Origin: Tretioscincus oriximinensis
Taxonomy: Eukaryota > Chordata > Lepidosauria > Squamata > Gymnophthalmidae
NCBI GenBank assembly: GCA_022410635.1
Contig: JAJVDF010000247.1
Span: 1,151,216-1,215,215, forward strand
Direction of reading: 5' to 3'
Length of the DNA stretch: 64,000 nucleotides
In this document: positions 1 to 12,100 of the stretch, in pieces
Layout: each line of letters begins with the position of its first letter
Position numbering within the stretch: position 1 is the stretch's first letter
Program-made: the position numbers and the translations under genes
The notes under the pieces: model-generated
The model's input: only the letters and a program-made list of their open reading frames with translations
Database searches by the model: none
Told to the model about the DNA's origin: nothing

Positions 1-52
1 CAAAAGCTTTGGGAACAAACAATGGAAAGGACAAGCTAGTAGTGGCACCTAC

Positions 53-153
53 CCGGAAAAACTCATAACTTTTGCCGCCATGGCTGAACTTGTGCCACTC
101 CAGAGCACAGTCAAGAATGATATCTTCATCCATTTCCACCTGGACACTTCTTT
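53..153 (-). CDS. IZUMO1: IZUMO1 exon 6: start of the Ig-like domain
   Basis: This 101-nt exon has an acceptor TTTTGCAG above 153 and a donor GTAGGT at 52. It encodes ERSVQVEMDEDIILDCALEW and then a segment ending SYEFFR. Mammalian IZUMO1 has ERNVEVPQMEDMILDC followed by LNWHQ and YSFYR at the same places. C180 is the first Ig cysteine. Its partner would be in the next exon, which lies outside the window. Confidence 0.9.
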
Positions 154-3100
154 CTGCAAAATTCATCAGTACTGAGTTCATCTATTTCTCTCAGGCAAAT
201 ATTAAATATTTTCAAGACAAATGCAGGCACGGGATACCTGCATGGGGGCTCCAGCCGGATGGCATCGTCCTCTAGTGGCTGGAGCTGTGCCATAAAAACA
301 TATTTAGTAGCAATAGGCCAATTGGAAGGTTGAAGTGGGCAGCAGCCTGCAGCCACACCAATAGGTTTAGTGACAATCATGTGCATTTGAGGTGATAGAC
401 ACTGATTATGTTCACTCACCTTGCTTAGAAGGCCAATTGCCATGATGCGGTTTGTTAACATAAATACTACCCTCTACAAATAAAAGTTTGGGCTAAGGAT
501 ATCAATTTGAGAAAAGACAATTTAAGTCCTTTCTGCACTGGGCCTTACTCTGAATTATAATTCAGAATAGGGGCCTACCATCTACAGTACATGCTGGATG
601 CAGACTAAGCAAGACTGGGTCAGTCGTAGTCTGCACTAGCATTTGGAGATAGAATTATGCCTAATGCAGAAAGGGCTTTAGTTTTTCTGCATTGGAACAT
701 CCAGATTATTCTTAGTAGTAGGAACTTGCCATCCACATGCAGAGATATAAACTGGAATAAGGACCAACAGAGAAATAGTTTACATGAGAAGAATGGACAG
801 GAAGAAAACACTCAGTATTCCTCAAATGCCTTTTGCAGGGTGTCGAGAACAGTGGAAGATCTTGCCTTCTTTTGTTCCAGACTGCCCGGGTGCAATTGGT
901 GGGCCATTGTGTGAGACAGAATGCTGGACTAGATGGGCTCCATCCCAGTTCAGCAGGGCTTCCCTTATGTTCTCTTATGGGATATATTGTGGAAGGATGT
1001 GATCATATTTCAAAATATTAGAGAAATAGCTGTGTTAGCCTAGTAGAACGTCCAACAAAGGAGCTAGCAGCACTTTGAGACTAACTTGAGAAAAGTGGGT
1101 GGCATAAGCTTTCATAGACAGGTCTACTTCTTCAGATGCTCTGAAGATGTACACGTGCCTACGAAAGCTTATGCCACCCACTTTTCTCAAGTTAGTCTCA
1201 AAGTGCTGCTAGCTCCTTTGCTGATATTTCAAAATAGTAGATCATCAAGATGGCAGTGGTGGAAGAAGACGGAATATGAAGAGATAAATTATGGAACATC
1301 ATATTTCTAAAATAAAAAATGATGCTCCAAACAGTGTCATATTAGTGGGCAATTAAAATAAGCAGTAACAATAATCAGGCCTTTACTTTTAGGTGCATAA
1401 CTACTCTAGTTCATCATCTGATTTACAGAAGTTGCTAGTAGCCATTCANTGAAGATTCTGGAAACTTAGACACCATCCAGACAACATTTAAAATGTACAA
1501 TTATGACATGACTCTATTGGGATTTTTATATGTATCCATGGCAACTTCAATACAGTGACACTATATAGTGGGTCTAATCGACTCAAATGCAAGAAAACCT
1601 AACTCTCAACTTGAATTTTCTTGAAATAGCACAACATACTGACGAGATAATATGGTCCAGGCATATGAATATAGTCAAATCAGAGATGAAAACAGCTATT
1701 ACATGCTGTGCAGGGCAGGTATGTGTGNACTTCTAGGTATTTCTTACCATTGAAACATCTAGTGGCATAGAAGAAAATGAGCCCTGCTGAATTGATCCAT
1801 AGCCTGTCTAATCCAGCACACTGTCTCACATAGTAGCCCACCNAACGCAATAGAGGAGTCTCAAGCAATGCTATAGAGGAGCCTCATCTGTTCTTGTTTA
1901 AAAAATTTTTAATTTTTTTTAATATTTAATTTATACTTATACCCCGCTCTATTCCTGAAGGTTTCAGGACAACCAACAATAAACAATACAAAACTGACAT
2001 TTTAAAACAGTATCAAAACAGTAACTGAAGGTGAGAAGGACTACTGAAATATGCCAAGCTAGTGTGCTTCCCATGTGCTGTGTCCAGTTGTTTTAGCAAC
2101 AAACATTCTGAAAGATCTTTATTCTGAAATACTGCTAAAAAGCAAAAAAAATTGTGGAACTCTGAAGTGTCCTTACTAGATCTTTTCCCTGCCCACTATA
2201 CAATGAAAAATAATGTAATTTATATGTAAAATTGCTCGTGTCAACTATAATTAAAGCTGAACCTGATGTAAAATTGGACCAAAACGTTTGGTGGTTTAAC
2301 TCTTGTAGGGTGATGTATTGATTGAACAAAAGTCTTAATGAACTTCCTTGATGATTGTACAATTTTCTGGAAATTCACCTCCTGTACCTGGGATGTTTCC
2401 TCACTTTGCACACAGATCAGGACGTGCCCATCTTTCCCTCTCATTTTCTATACATTCTATACATTTTCTATGGACAATTTGGTTGGGTGCATTATAGAAT
2501 CTAATTGTATTATCGGATTCTATAATGCACCCAACTAAACTTTTTAGAAAATGTAGGGAAGTCATGCAGGATAGGAATGTAATGAAACTATCGGTCACTT
2601 GAAAGAGACAGAAGATAAGAAAATGCAAGCCATTCAAAGTCTTCAGAAAGATGAAAAATTGTGTTCCAGAGCATGTGATAGGAACTTTGGCAATAGTTGA
2701 ATAGAAAACAGGCTGATAACAAGGCCATCTTATTCAAACATTGGCTGATTAAAAGTGAACAGTGAGCTGTTCTTGGAAATCCTAGGCGAACAACATGTAA
2801 ATATGTATTTTCTGTTTAGCACTTTACAGACCCTGGTGAACTATTCAGGACAGGCTGCTGCCATTTTGGCCACTAGCTGGTCTATATTNTATCCAATGAA
2901 GAAGGTGGACCATAGCAGTGGGCGGAGCCTCTTTGTTGTGCAACAACATGTGTAAGAAAATGGCTCAGCAGGGGTTTCTGGTAATTATTTAGCTTAGAGA
3001 TAGTGTGTAAAAGATGTGCAAGAAGCTAAGCTTATTTTTAAAACACTTGAATTAACATTGGCTTTTGCCAAAACTATTATTACCAGGTGGGAAAAAGATA

Positions 3101-6100
3101 ACAGAAGTGCTGCATCTTTGATTATTGAAAGGAAGAAACAAGTGCAGTTTGTAATGCTGGCAGCAGCTGCTGAAATGTCCTCTTTTACACACATACATAC
3201 ATACATACATACATATATATTTCTTCTTTATTAAAGATGCAGCACTCCTGTCCTTTTCTGGTAACTTTAGTTGTAACACAAATCAATACCTTTTGTGGTT
3301 TGCAGAAAACAATACGTGGATTGTTCAAAAATAAAGTGGATTTTCTTCTGGTCACAACACTGGTTCTGTTCCAATGGTTATGTTGTCTTCCCACCCATAA
3401 GCTTCAGCGACACTTACGATTACAATTATGTTGGCTTATGGCATCTCATGTGGGCCCAATTCCAAATTCTCACCTCCACACCAGTATGTCCTTTGGCAGG
3501 AATAAAGCTGCGTGACGCAAGAGTAGCAATTGGTAAGCACATAAAGCATCTTACCTACAGGGCGGGGGAAAGAGTCGTGTTAGGAGAAGAAGGGTGGGTG
3601 TTTGGGGTTTGTGAGAACAGAAATTCTGAGCACAAAGGCAAGAATGCAGGCAGAACAGAAACGTGAGAACAGGTGTGTGCGACTCTTGGAAAGATTTCTG
3701 TGCGTCCTTATGCTGACGCTGTTCATTATTTTAATGAGACTGGGAAGCACAGGTTGGCAGCTGAACTCCCACTTAAAATGACAAAAAGGCTCCTATTGAA
3801 CTCTATACAGTGTCTCTCTCCAGCTCAAACAAAGCTAGTAGAAAGCTGGGAGAGAGAACATGGGGTGAGCATAACACAGCTCTGAAAGACTAATAAACAA
3901 CCCCTCAATCAGTGGGAGACTAGCTGGGTGTTGCTACCACAGAATAGGGCAGGCTATCATAAAACAGTCTAACCATTGAGGAAAGAAATCTAAAATGACA
4001 AAGAATCTAANAAAACTTTCTGCCCTGGGCTTTATTTGGNGATATATATAGAAATAGGGTCCTTCTACCCACAATCTCATGCAGGCTGCAGCAGACTCCA
4101 AATCAAAACCATGAATATATCAACCCCCACCCTTGCTTGGCCTACATTTTGCATTTAATAACAGCTCATGTACAGTTCAGTCTCTGAAGCGGCTCATGAC
4201 ACGAAGATAAATATTACCTTACCCAATTTTGACACTTCATTATAAAACAAGGCGGTCATCCTTGCTGTCATTTTGCTATTTTCATAGTTCTTCCTTCAGC
4301 CTTTCCAAGGAGACCTCATTAAATAATTGGAGTTAGTCTTCTGTTTTCTTTACCAGGATATCCACTTATATATGCTTTGCCACGACGTTTCTGAGCTAAA
4401 GTCCCCAAAATTATAGCTGACACATCTGAATTGGTATGATATAGAGATTAATGATCCCATTCTGTACTGGACATTATGCTAGATTATATCCCAGAATAGG
4501 GATTTGGAATAGCCTTTATTTTTCTCAGCTGTAGAAACATTTGGCTGTGCCTACATCTTTACTTTAATCCTTCGCCAGTCCTGCATAACAGGGTTTAGTC
4601 CAGAAAAAAAGTTTAAGCTCATATTTCAGGACTGAAGAAAGTTTAAGACTTTGTAAAGGTATNACCAGGGTTTTAGAGAGTATTTTGGAAAACATTTACC
4701 CCTGAAGCAGCTAAAATCAGGACTTTTTTTTTCCTCTGCCTTTTAAAATCTTGTACAAAGGCTGGAATGAATTAGCCTCCTTGGCAACAATTACCATACA
4801 GAGAAAAGATGAGATTTTTATACCCTGTTTTTCTCAACCCAGAGGGATGAAAAATGGTTTACATAACATTCTGTTCTTCTCTTCACAACAAATACTTTGT
4901 GAAGTAAGTGAGGCTGAGAGTGAATGGGCAAGAATGAAGGACCCTAACATTAGTAACTCTGGGACTGAGATACTTCACCAGCGCACCTTGTTTTGATGCC
5001 AGAATAAATTTCCTGGTAAACAGAACTACATTGGTATGCACCTTCTATGCTCCCCCCCTTAGCCAAATTTACTATCAACTACAATAATATGCTGGCAGAC
5101 CTGTTACTTTAGATCTATCCTTGTTACACTTCAGGAGCCCATTTTAAGAATTTAAGGGTTAGAGTAGAAAGGGGCATTGACTCTCATTTCTCATTAAATT
5201 ACTGGTGATTAGGAAAGGGGGAAGATTTCAAACATATATTCATATTAGTCTGGTACAGGATATTTAGCAAGGGGTCTTGGAGCAATTTAGACATTAATAA
5301 GTATTTTTTCACCCAGAGGGTCATCGGCCTGTGGAATTTACTTCCTGAAGAGGTAGTGGTAGCTGACAGCTTGGATAGTTTCAAGACAAGACTAGACAGG
5401 TTTATGGACACCAAGGATATAAATGGATACTAGGATGGATTGTCTGGATGTTGCCTCCGGGATGGAGCAACAGGCAGGACTCCTGAAATACCATTTGCAG
5501 GGAGTCATGAAGAGGTGCATATTTTGCCTTTTTCCGTTCAGACTGCCCAGGTGCATCTGGTGAGCCTCTGTGTGAGACAGAATGCTGGACTAGATGGGCT
5601 GTGGCCCGATTCAGTAAGGCTTTTCTTATATTCTTATATTCTGAGAGAGATTTAAAGAACTGTGATTAGCTCAAGTATCCCCATTGGCTTCATGCAGGAG
5701 TTCAGAACTGAACTGAAAGACTAGCTATAAGACCAGAGTGGCAGGAAGAGGAAGTGTCTGAGATTAATGACCTGCATCACCTCAGAATGGACCTTAAGAG
5801 CCATCCCTGGAACAGAATATGACTCAAGGTGGAAAGGNTCCAAGACCGTGAGGAAAAACTGAGAGAACTCCGTATGTGAAATTTGGAGAAATGGTGTCAA
5901 GATGTGATACCAAGGACACCTTCAAGTATTTATTGTACTGAGAGGTCTCAAAGCAGGTCACAATAAAAAAATCATCATAAAAGCAAGTAGTTTGACATTT
6001 CCATCAGCAGCTAGACTGTCAAGGGATAGCTGATATTCTATGTGCCTTTAACATCTTCAGCACACAGGAAAGGATTCTGCCACATTTTCTAGGGAGAGGT

Positions 6101-9100
6101 CCACATTTTTGCTTAATGAACCCTAACGCCTTCTGTTATTACTCCATTGGGATCCCCTCCAATTACAGATGAGGAAGGTTTCCCCCTGAAATTACATCTG
6201 CGATGGATACCAGGCTGAGGCTTCATAACCTGAGGCCTCGGGACTACAGATTCTGTCAGATGCTTTTACATTAGAAAAAGCTATTTTTACTAAGCCACCC
6301 AATATTTATTTAAATGTTTTTCTTTATATTTGTGAAATCTTAAACTATTTCTTGTTGTGAACAACCTTGAGTATTCTTTTGTTCAAAAAGATGGACAGCT
6401 GTCTGGAAATTAAATTATTGAGCAGTTCTATTTAATCACTTTTCTACACTTAAGTGATTAATTACATCATAAACTGTGGCCAGATAGCGGCTACATTAAA
6501 AATACCAGATTTGTTAAAATGGCTATGTGGAATCAGGATATTAGTTTGGTGTAAAAGTTAGAGTGTTGGACTCGTATTTGGTAGCCTCACAGTTTGATTC
6601 CCCATTCCTCCATGAAAGCCAGCTGGGTGACCTTGGGACAGTCGCAGTTCTTTAGAAGTCTCTCAGCTCCACCTACTTAACAGGGTGCCTGTTGTGGAGA
6701 AAGCAACAGAAGCTATGTGTGCCACCCTATGGTTGGTCGCCCTGAGACCTTCGGGTACAGGGCAGATATAAGTACAAATAAATAAATAAAATAAATAATT
6801 ATGCACAAGGCATACCAAATTAACTCAGGCAGCATGTTGTTAAATCCATATACTATTGATGTAAACATAGGAATGCCTGTCTTCTGTACGCAGTTTGCCT
6901 CTGAAAATAAACTATGCAATGGTTTTCAAGGTAGCTTGAAAAAATTAGAATACAATTGAAATAAAATATCATGCAGTGGCCCTTCACATTAAGTCCTCCC
7001 TGTTCCTGAAAAGGTGTGCAGAATGGCTTGTGGACAGCAAGGCTCTGTCTTAGATCCCTTCCTGAATTGGAATAATGCTCAGTGCATTACGTAAAGCTTC
7101 TAAAACAGAAACTCCTTCAATTAATCCAGAGGGGAATGCCAGAGAAAAATTGCATTGCTTAAAATGTTTTAAAAACAATAGCAACTACAGAACTATTTTA
7201 ATTTTGCTTATGTTGCTCCTTTTCATAATTCAATTCTGCCTCCCCTAGGAAACTGGTGATTGAAGAACTGGGAAAAGAGAGACTGTAATAGTTTGCAGCC
7301 CATATCTTATTGGGCAAGGAAGGGCTAGCCAGGAAGAATGGATGTATTCTGGTGAGCTAGTGATGTGCAAGTTTCAGTTCACATTTAAGAATTTGTTTAA
7401 ATAACTTCTGAATGCCTGCATCAAGCCAAGCATTTGGTTGTTTGAATGTCCAGAAACTCAAATAAACCCAGTTTACCATCAAACTAAACAAATGGGGTGA
7501 ACTCAACAACAAAGATTGCACTATATGGTAACTCACAATTGCCCATCATGTCTGAGGAGCACCAAAGTAGAGTCACAAGAACTCTTTGAAGAAATCCCTT
7601 GGTGTCTGTCATATTGACCACTGTCAGTGGCCTGCCCTAGCTGCCAATCATGGGGGCCAGGAGACACCAAGAAGAAGAAGAAGAACTGGGTTCTTATATC
7701 CCACTTTTCCCACCTTTCAAAGGGACTCAAATTGGCTTACAAGGGTATTTTTTGCCCGAAGGCTGACATTCTATCTTCCCCACCAGGTTGTGGTGGTTCC
7801 CATTTGTCTACTTGCCATCAGTTGCAATTTCTTGCAATTCATGCTTTCATGGCTACTGCTAAAGGCTAGGAGAAGGTGCTCACCCCTCTCCACGTCTGAC
7901 ACAGGGCTTCGAAATCTGATCTCCCAGAAGTGAGACTGTTTCCTTAGAGACTGAGCCTTCCNTGCCCTATCTCCTCCTTCAACAATGCATGCAAACAATG
8001 GCACAAAACCCAGGATAGAACCACCACATCACACCCCAATAAGACTTTCCTCTGAAGTCAATGTGAGTTATCTGTACACTCTGTATACTAATAACACTAT
8101 AGAAACAAACAAAATGAACACTTATCCCACACTAGTCTCATTAACCACCACTGAGCCTGCTACAAACATAGACAACTACTCCCTTCATAAACCCTTGTTA
8201 ACATTTGTGCCTATTCTGATAAATGCAATGAGGCTGCACATAGGATTTCAGACTTCTAGCCCTTTGCTTGCCATCTGCTCTGCACGTTTCCTATTCAGTG
8301 TCCTGGTTGTGTGAGCAACGGTTACCACATACAGAAAGTAACTCAAGATGGGCTCTTTTGTCTCCATTTCCTCCCAGAATTATACTCACCACACTTGTTG
8401 CTGCANTGGACTGCAAAGAGAAAGAAGAAAAGAAAGTAGGAAGTGAGTAAGTGAGCAGTGCTCTAATGGGGCATATAAATACTATATGCTTATCCAAATT
8501 TACACAAATGCACAGCTTTTAATGTCCTGAAGGATTGCAACAGGTTGTAGCTTCTTCCAGGATGAAGAACATAATACACACATCTTGTTTCATTCCAATA
8601 GGAAGACTTTAAGTTTTCTTTACAAAGCCCATAAAATAAAAATCTCAAATAATATAATGGCCATTTCAGCATATAGGTTAAGTGACCATCTCTTGAATAC
8701 ATTTTACACTCCAAGCATCTTCACTGTAGAAAGTAAATGCACATATGCATATGCACATACAACTGAGAATAAAGTGATAAGCTATAATATCAACATTCCT
8801 GTACTTCCATGGGAAATATGCTGAAGGTCAAACCTTCTTATCTGGTGTTAAACATGTACAGTCTAGTTTTTTCTAGAAAACCTAACACTATGAAGTAATA
8901 GTCTTCTACATAGAAGTTATGGGCACTTCTATGGGCATCTCTGTGCAGAAATGGTTTTCCATTGCCTGCTTTCTGGGGCTAAGGATTGAATCAACATAGA
9001 ATCATCAAGTCCAACCTTCTGCTCTATGCAGAATTCAATAAACATCCCAGATACATGGCTGTTCACCCTATGTTTGGAGACTTCCACCAAAGGAAAACTC

Positions 9101-12100
9101 ACTATTTCCTCTGGCAAAGGAGAACTTACTATCACTGCTTGACTGCCCTTACTGTCAGAAAGTTTTTTCTGGTATCTAATCTGTATCTATTTGATTGCAG
9201 TTTCACCCCTTTGCTTCCAGTCCTTCCATGTGTTAGTAAGAATAGGGCCGATCCCTCTGCTCTGTGACAGCCCTTCAAATATTTGTAGACAGCTATCATG
9301 TCCTCTCAGCATTCTCTTTTGCAGGCTAAACATCTCTAAATCTCTTAAGACATGGATTCCAAACCACTTAATGTCTTTGTAACTCTCCTTTGAATTTGCT
9401 CCAGCTTATCAATATCCTTTTCAAATTGAGGTGCTCAGAATTGAACACAGTATTCTAGGTGTAATCTGACCAAGAGAGGAATAGTTGCTTTGTATGGTCT
9501 TCTAGATCAGGGGTGGGCAATTAATTTTACCAAGGGACCGCNTGAGTAATTGGGATGGTTTTAGACGGCCGGACTAATATAGTTAACTCAGTTCTACCCA
9601 ATACTGTATATAACAATAAAACCACGCCCCCAACTCTGAGCTAAGACGGGCGGTCAGAGAGGGCAGAGCAGAGGGCTGGCTGGGCTTAGGAAAAGGCTTC
9701 TCGTGGCATGCAGCCGGCTCCACTGCGTTGCTTCAGCTGTGCGTCTTTCGAGCCAGCCCTCGGAAGCGACGAGCTGCATTGACAGACGTCCTGTCAACCT
9801 CTCCATCTCCTCCTTCTCACTTTAGTGTCCAGGTTTATGGACACTAAAGGTATAAATGGATACTAGGATGGATGTCTGGATGTTGCCTCTGGGATGGAGC
9901 AACAGGCAGGACTCCTGAAATACCATTTGCAGGGAGTCATGAACAGGAGCATATTTTGCTTTCCTCTGTTCGGACTGCCCAGGTGCATCTGGTGGGCCTC
10001 TGTGTGAGACAGAATGCTGGACTTGATGGGCTGTGGCCTGATCCAGTATGGCTCTTCTTATGTTCTTATGTTCTTATGTTCACCTCAGTCGAACCATTTA
10101 ACAGCGACGACGTCCTGCTCATTGCTTTGCCGAGCCGATCTCCAGGCAGCAGCCCCCAAAGCCAGGTAAAGGGCTGGCTGGAAGAAGGGCACAGCCGAAT
10201 CAACACGGCAGAGCTGACTGCATATGACGAGAATTCAAGTATACGTGTGCACAGACACAACCTTGTTACATCCGGATTATAGGTTCGTGGTGTTCAGACA
10301 CGCGATTGGTATATTCTGGAATATAACTTTATAGCGCTTTTTTGGTTGTCGCGTGCATGTAGCTTAAGTGTTTACGTTGCTCNCCATATTATCCTAACAT
10401 AGGGTTACCAAATAAAATCCAGGATAGATGTTTACACCTTTAATGGATATAGAAGAGAGAAGTTTTAATCAGATTTTAAAGCCTGCAGTAGGGTGTGTGT
10501 GTGTCATTTTTTCGCACCCGCAAAGCTCCATCTGGTAACCCTATTCTAACTGTAATCAATGTTTCTTTACAATTTAAAGGGTTTCTCATATTTACTAAAG
10601 CTTCCTGGGCATTGGATATCATTGGTGAAACATTTGAATAAACTGTCTGTAGTACTTGGATGTTTAATGCTTCTCATAAACTTGTTTTTACACAAGTCTC
10701 CATGCTGAAAAATACATGAGATGGCAGCATAGGCAAGGAAGGCTTCTCACAGGGGTTTATAAATCAGCATATAAGTCTTGCTTATAATTAAGCAAGATTT
10801 AGACTGAGGAAGAAAACTTGAGAGAAAAAAGGAAATAATTTATTATTCAAAATTGCTATGGCCTAGAATAGACTGACCAAATTTTCTGAGACCTAAACTG
10901 GGATAATTAATATTCATGCTATTTTGCATATTCATGAATATGCAAACCACCCTCCAACATGTATACCACTCCGAAATCCACACCCGAGAAATACGTGAAG
11001 CACTTGAGAATTTTTTGAAGCGCATGAGAATTTTTTTAAGTGTGTGAGAAATTTGCATTTTTTCAAAAAAAATTCTGAGGGGAGTGTGTCTTTAGGAACT
11101 GGCCCCGGTTGTCAGAGCCACCTAGTGCTGGCACAGTAATTGTTTTAAAAAAATAAATAATAATAATTTTTTTTTATCCTCAGCAAAAAATGGAGAAAGC
11201 CCCCCCCCCAGGTTTTTCCTCCCCCAAAGTGGTCATCTGGTCAGCCTACCTAGAAGCCTACATAAAGATAGAATGAAAAAGAAAGAACTAATGGTGCATA
11301 GGATAGGCTGACCAGATGACCCCTTTTTGGGGGGGTTGAAAACCTGGTTTTGGGGTGCCTCCCATGTTTTGAAATTTTGAAAAAAAATTTTCCTCAGAAA
11401 AAAACCGGAGGCACCCCAAAAATGGGTTTTCAACGCTCCTCAAAAGGGGCCATCTGGTCAGCCTAGATAGGAGAAACTTCATTAGTTCACAAATATATTA
11501 GTATCGAGATCACACCTAAGTTTTAACCCTTCTTCAGTCCACTTTGAGAGCGATTTCAGGGAAGTGTCAAAAGTAGGACTCTTTTCATTCTATAACTCAA
11601 AAACTCCCCTTCCCTTAGCTGATATGCTCTTCCATTTTGAAGATGAATTGAAGTGGGATTAAAACTTTGGTCTGATTGTAACCCAAATCAAACAATATTC
11701 TCTATATTGTTTTCAAAAGCAAAAAGTATTTTGAGTTTCAGTCTCATAAATATTTCCTTAGGGGGTCAATAGCAACCTTATTGCAATAGTAATATACCTC
11801 AAGGACTCAATTTCTTGGTTTCATGAGCGCAGAGTCTGTGATCCAGGGGTGGTTTTGTGAATACATTGTCCAACCATTTAAATCTAAACATGTGTCTCAA
11901 ACTTAACTTGTAAAGTGGTTAAAAACGAAGCAACAAGTTCCTTGGTTGAGTATCTGAAACTTTAGATTTTTTTAAAAAATGTATTTCTGTTTATTGGTTT
12001 TAACATCTTTCCTTTTGTTTCAAAGTAATTCTTATAATAGCATTAATACAATTAAAACCACATGATTAAATAAATTGTGGGTTTGAAACCAGGGCAGCCT

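Larger units (their letters stand above)
154..3473 (-). other. IZUMO1 intron 5
   Basis: No coding sequence is seen. The intron contains a MITE copy, two CR1 tails, a foldback element, a SINE tail, a short hairpin and a CATA microsatellite, listed separately. Positions 2560-3080 show nothing recognisable. Confidence 0.8.
3555..8389 (-). other. IZUMO1 intron 4
   Basis: No coding exon was found on either strand. It contains a partial family-A MITE (about 4010-4095), SINE tails, a CR1 3' end and two SINEs. Positions 5650-6540 and 6810-7660 show no recognisable feature. Confidence 0.75.

Noticed and set aside
126..461. 111-codon minus-strand frame over IZUMO1 exon 6
   Set aside because: Its frame differs from that of the exon, and most of it lies in intron 5.
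3187..3222. Possible CRISPR-like short repeat array
   Set aside because: It is a simple CATA microsatellite, and the genome is a vertebrate.
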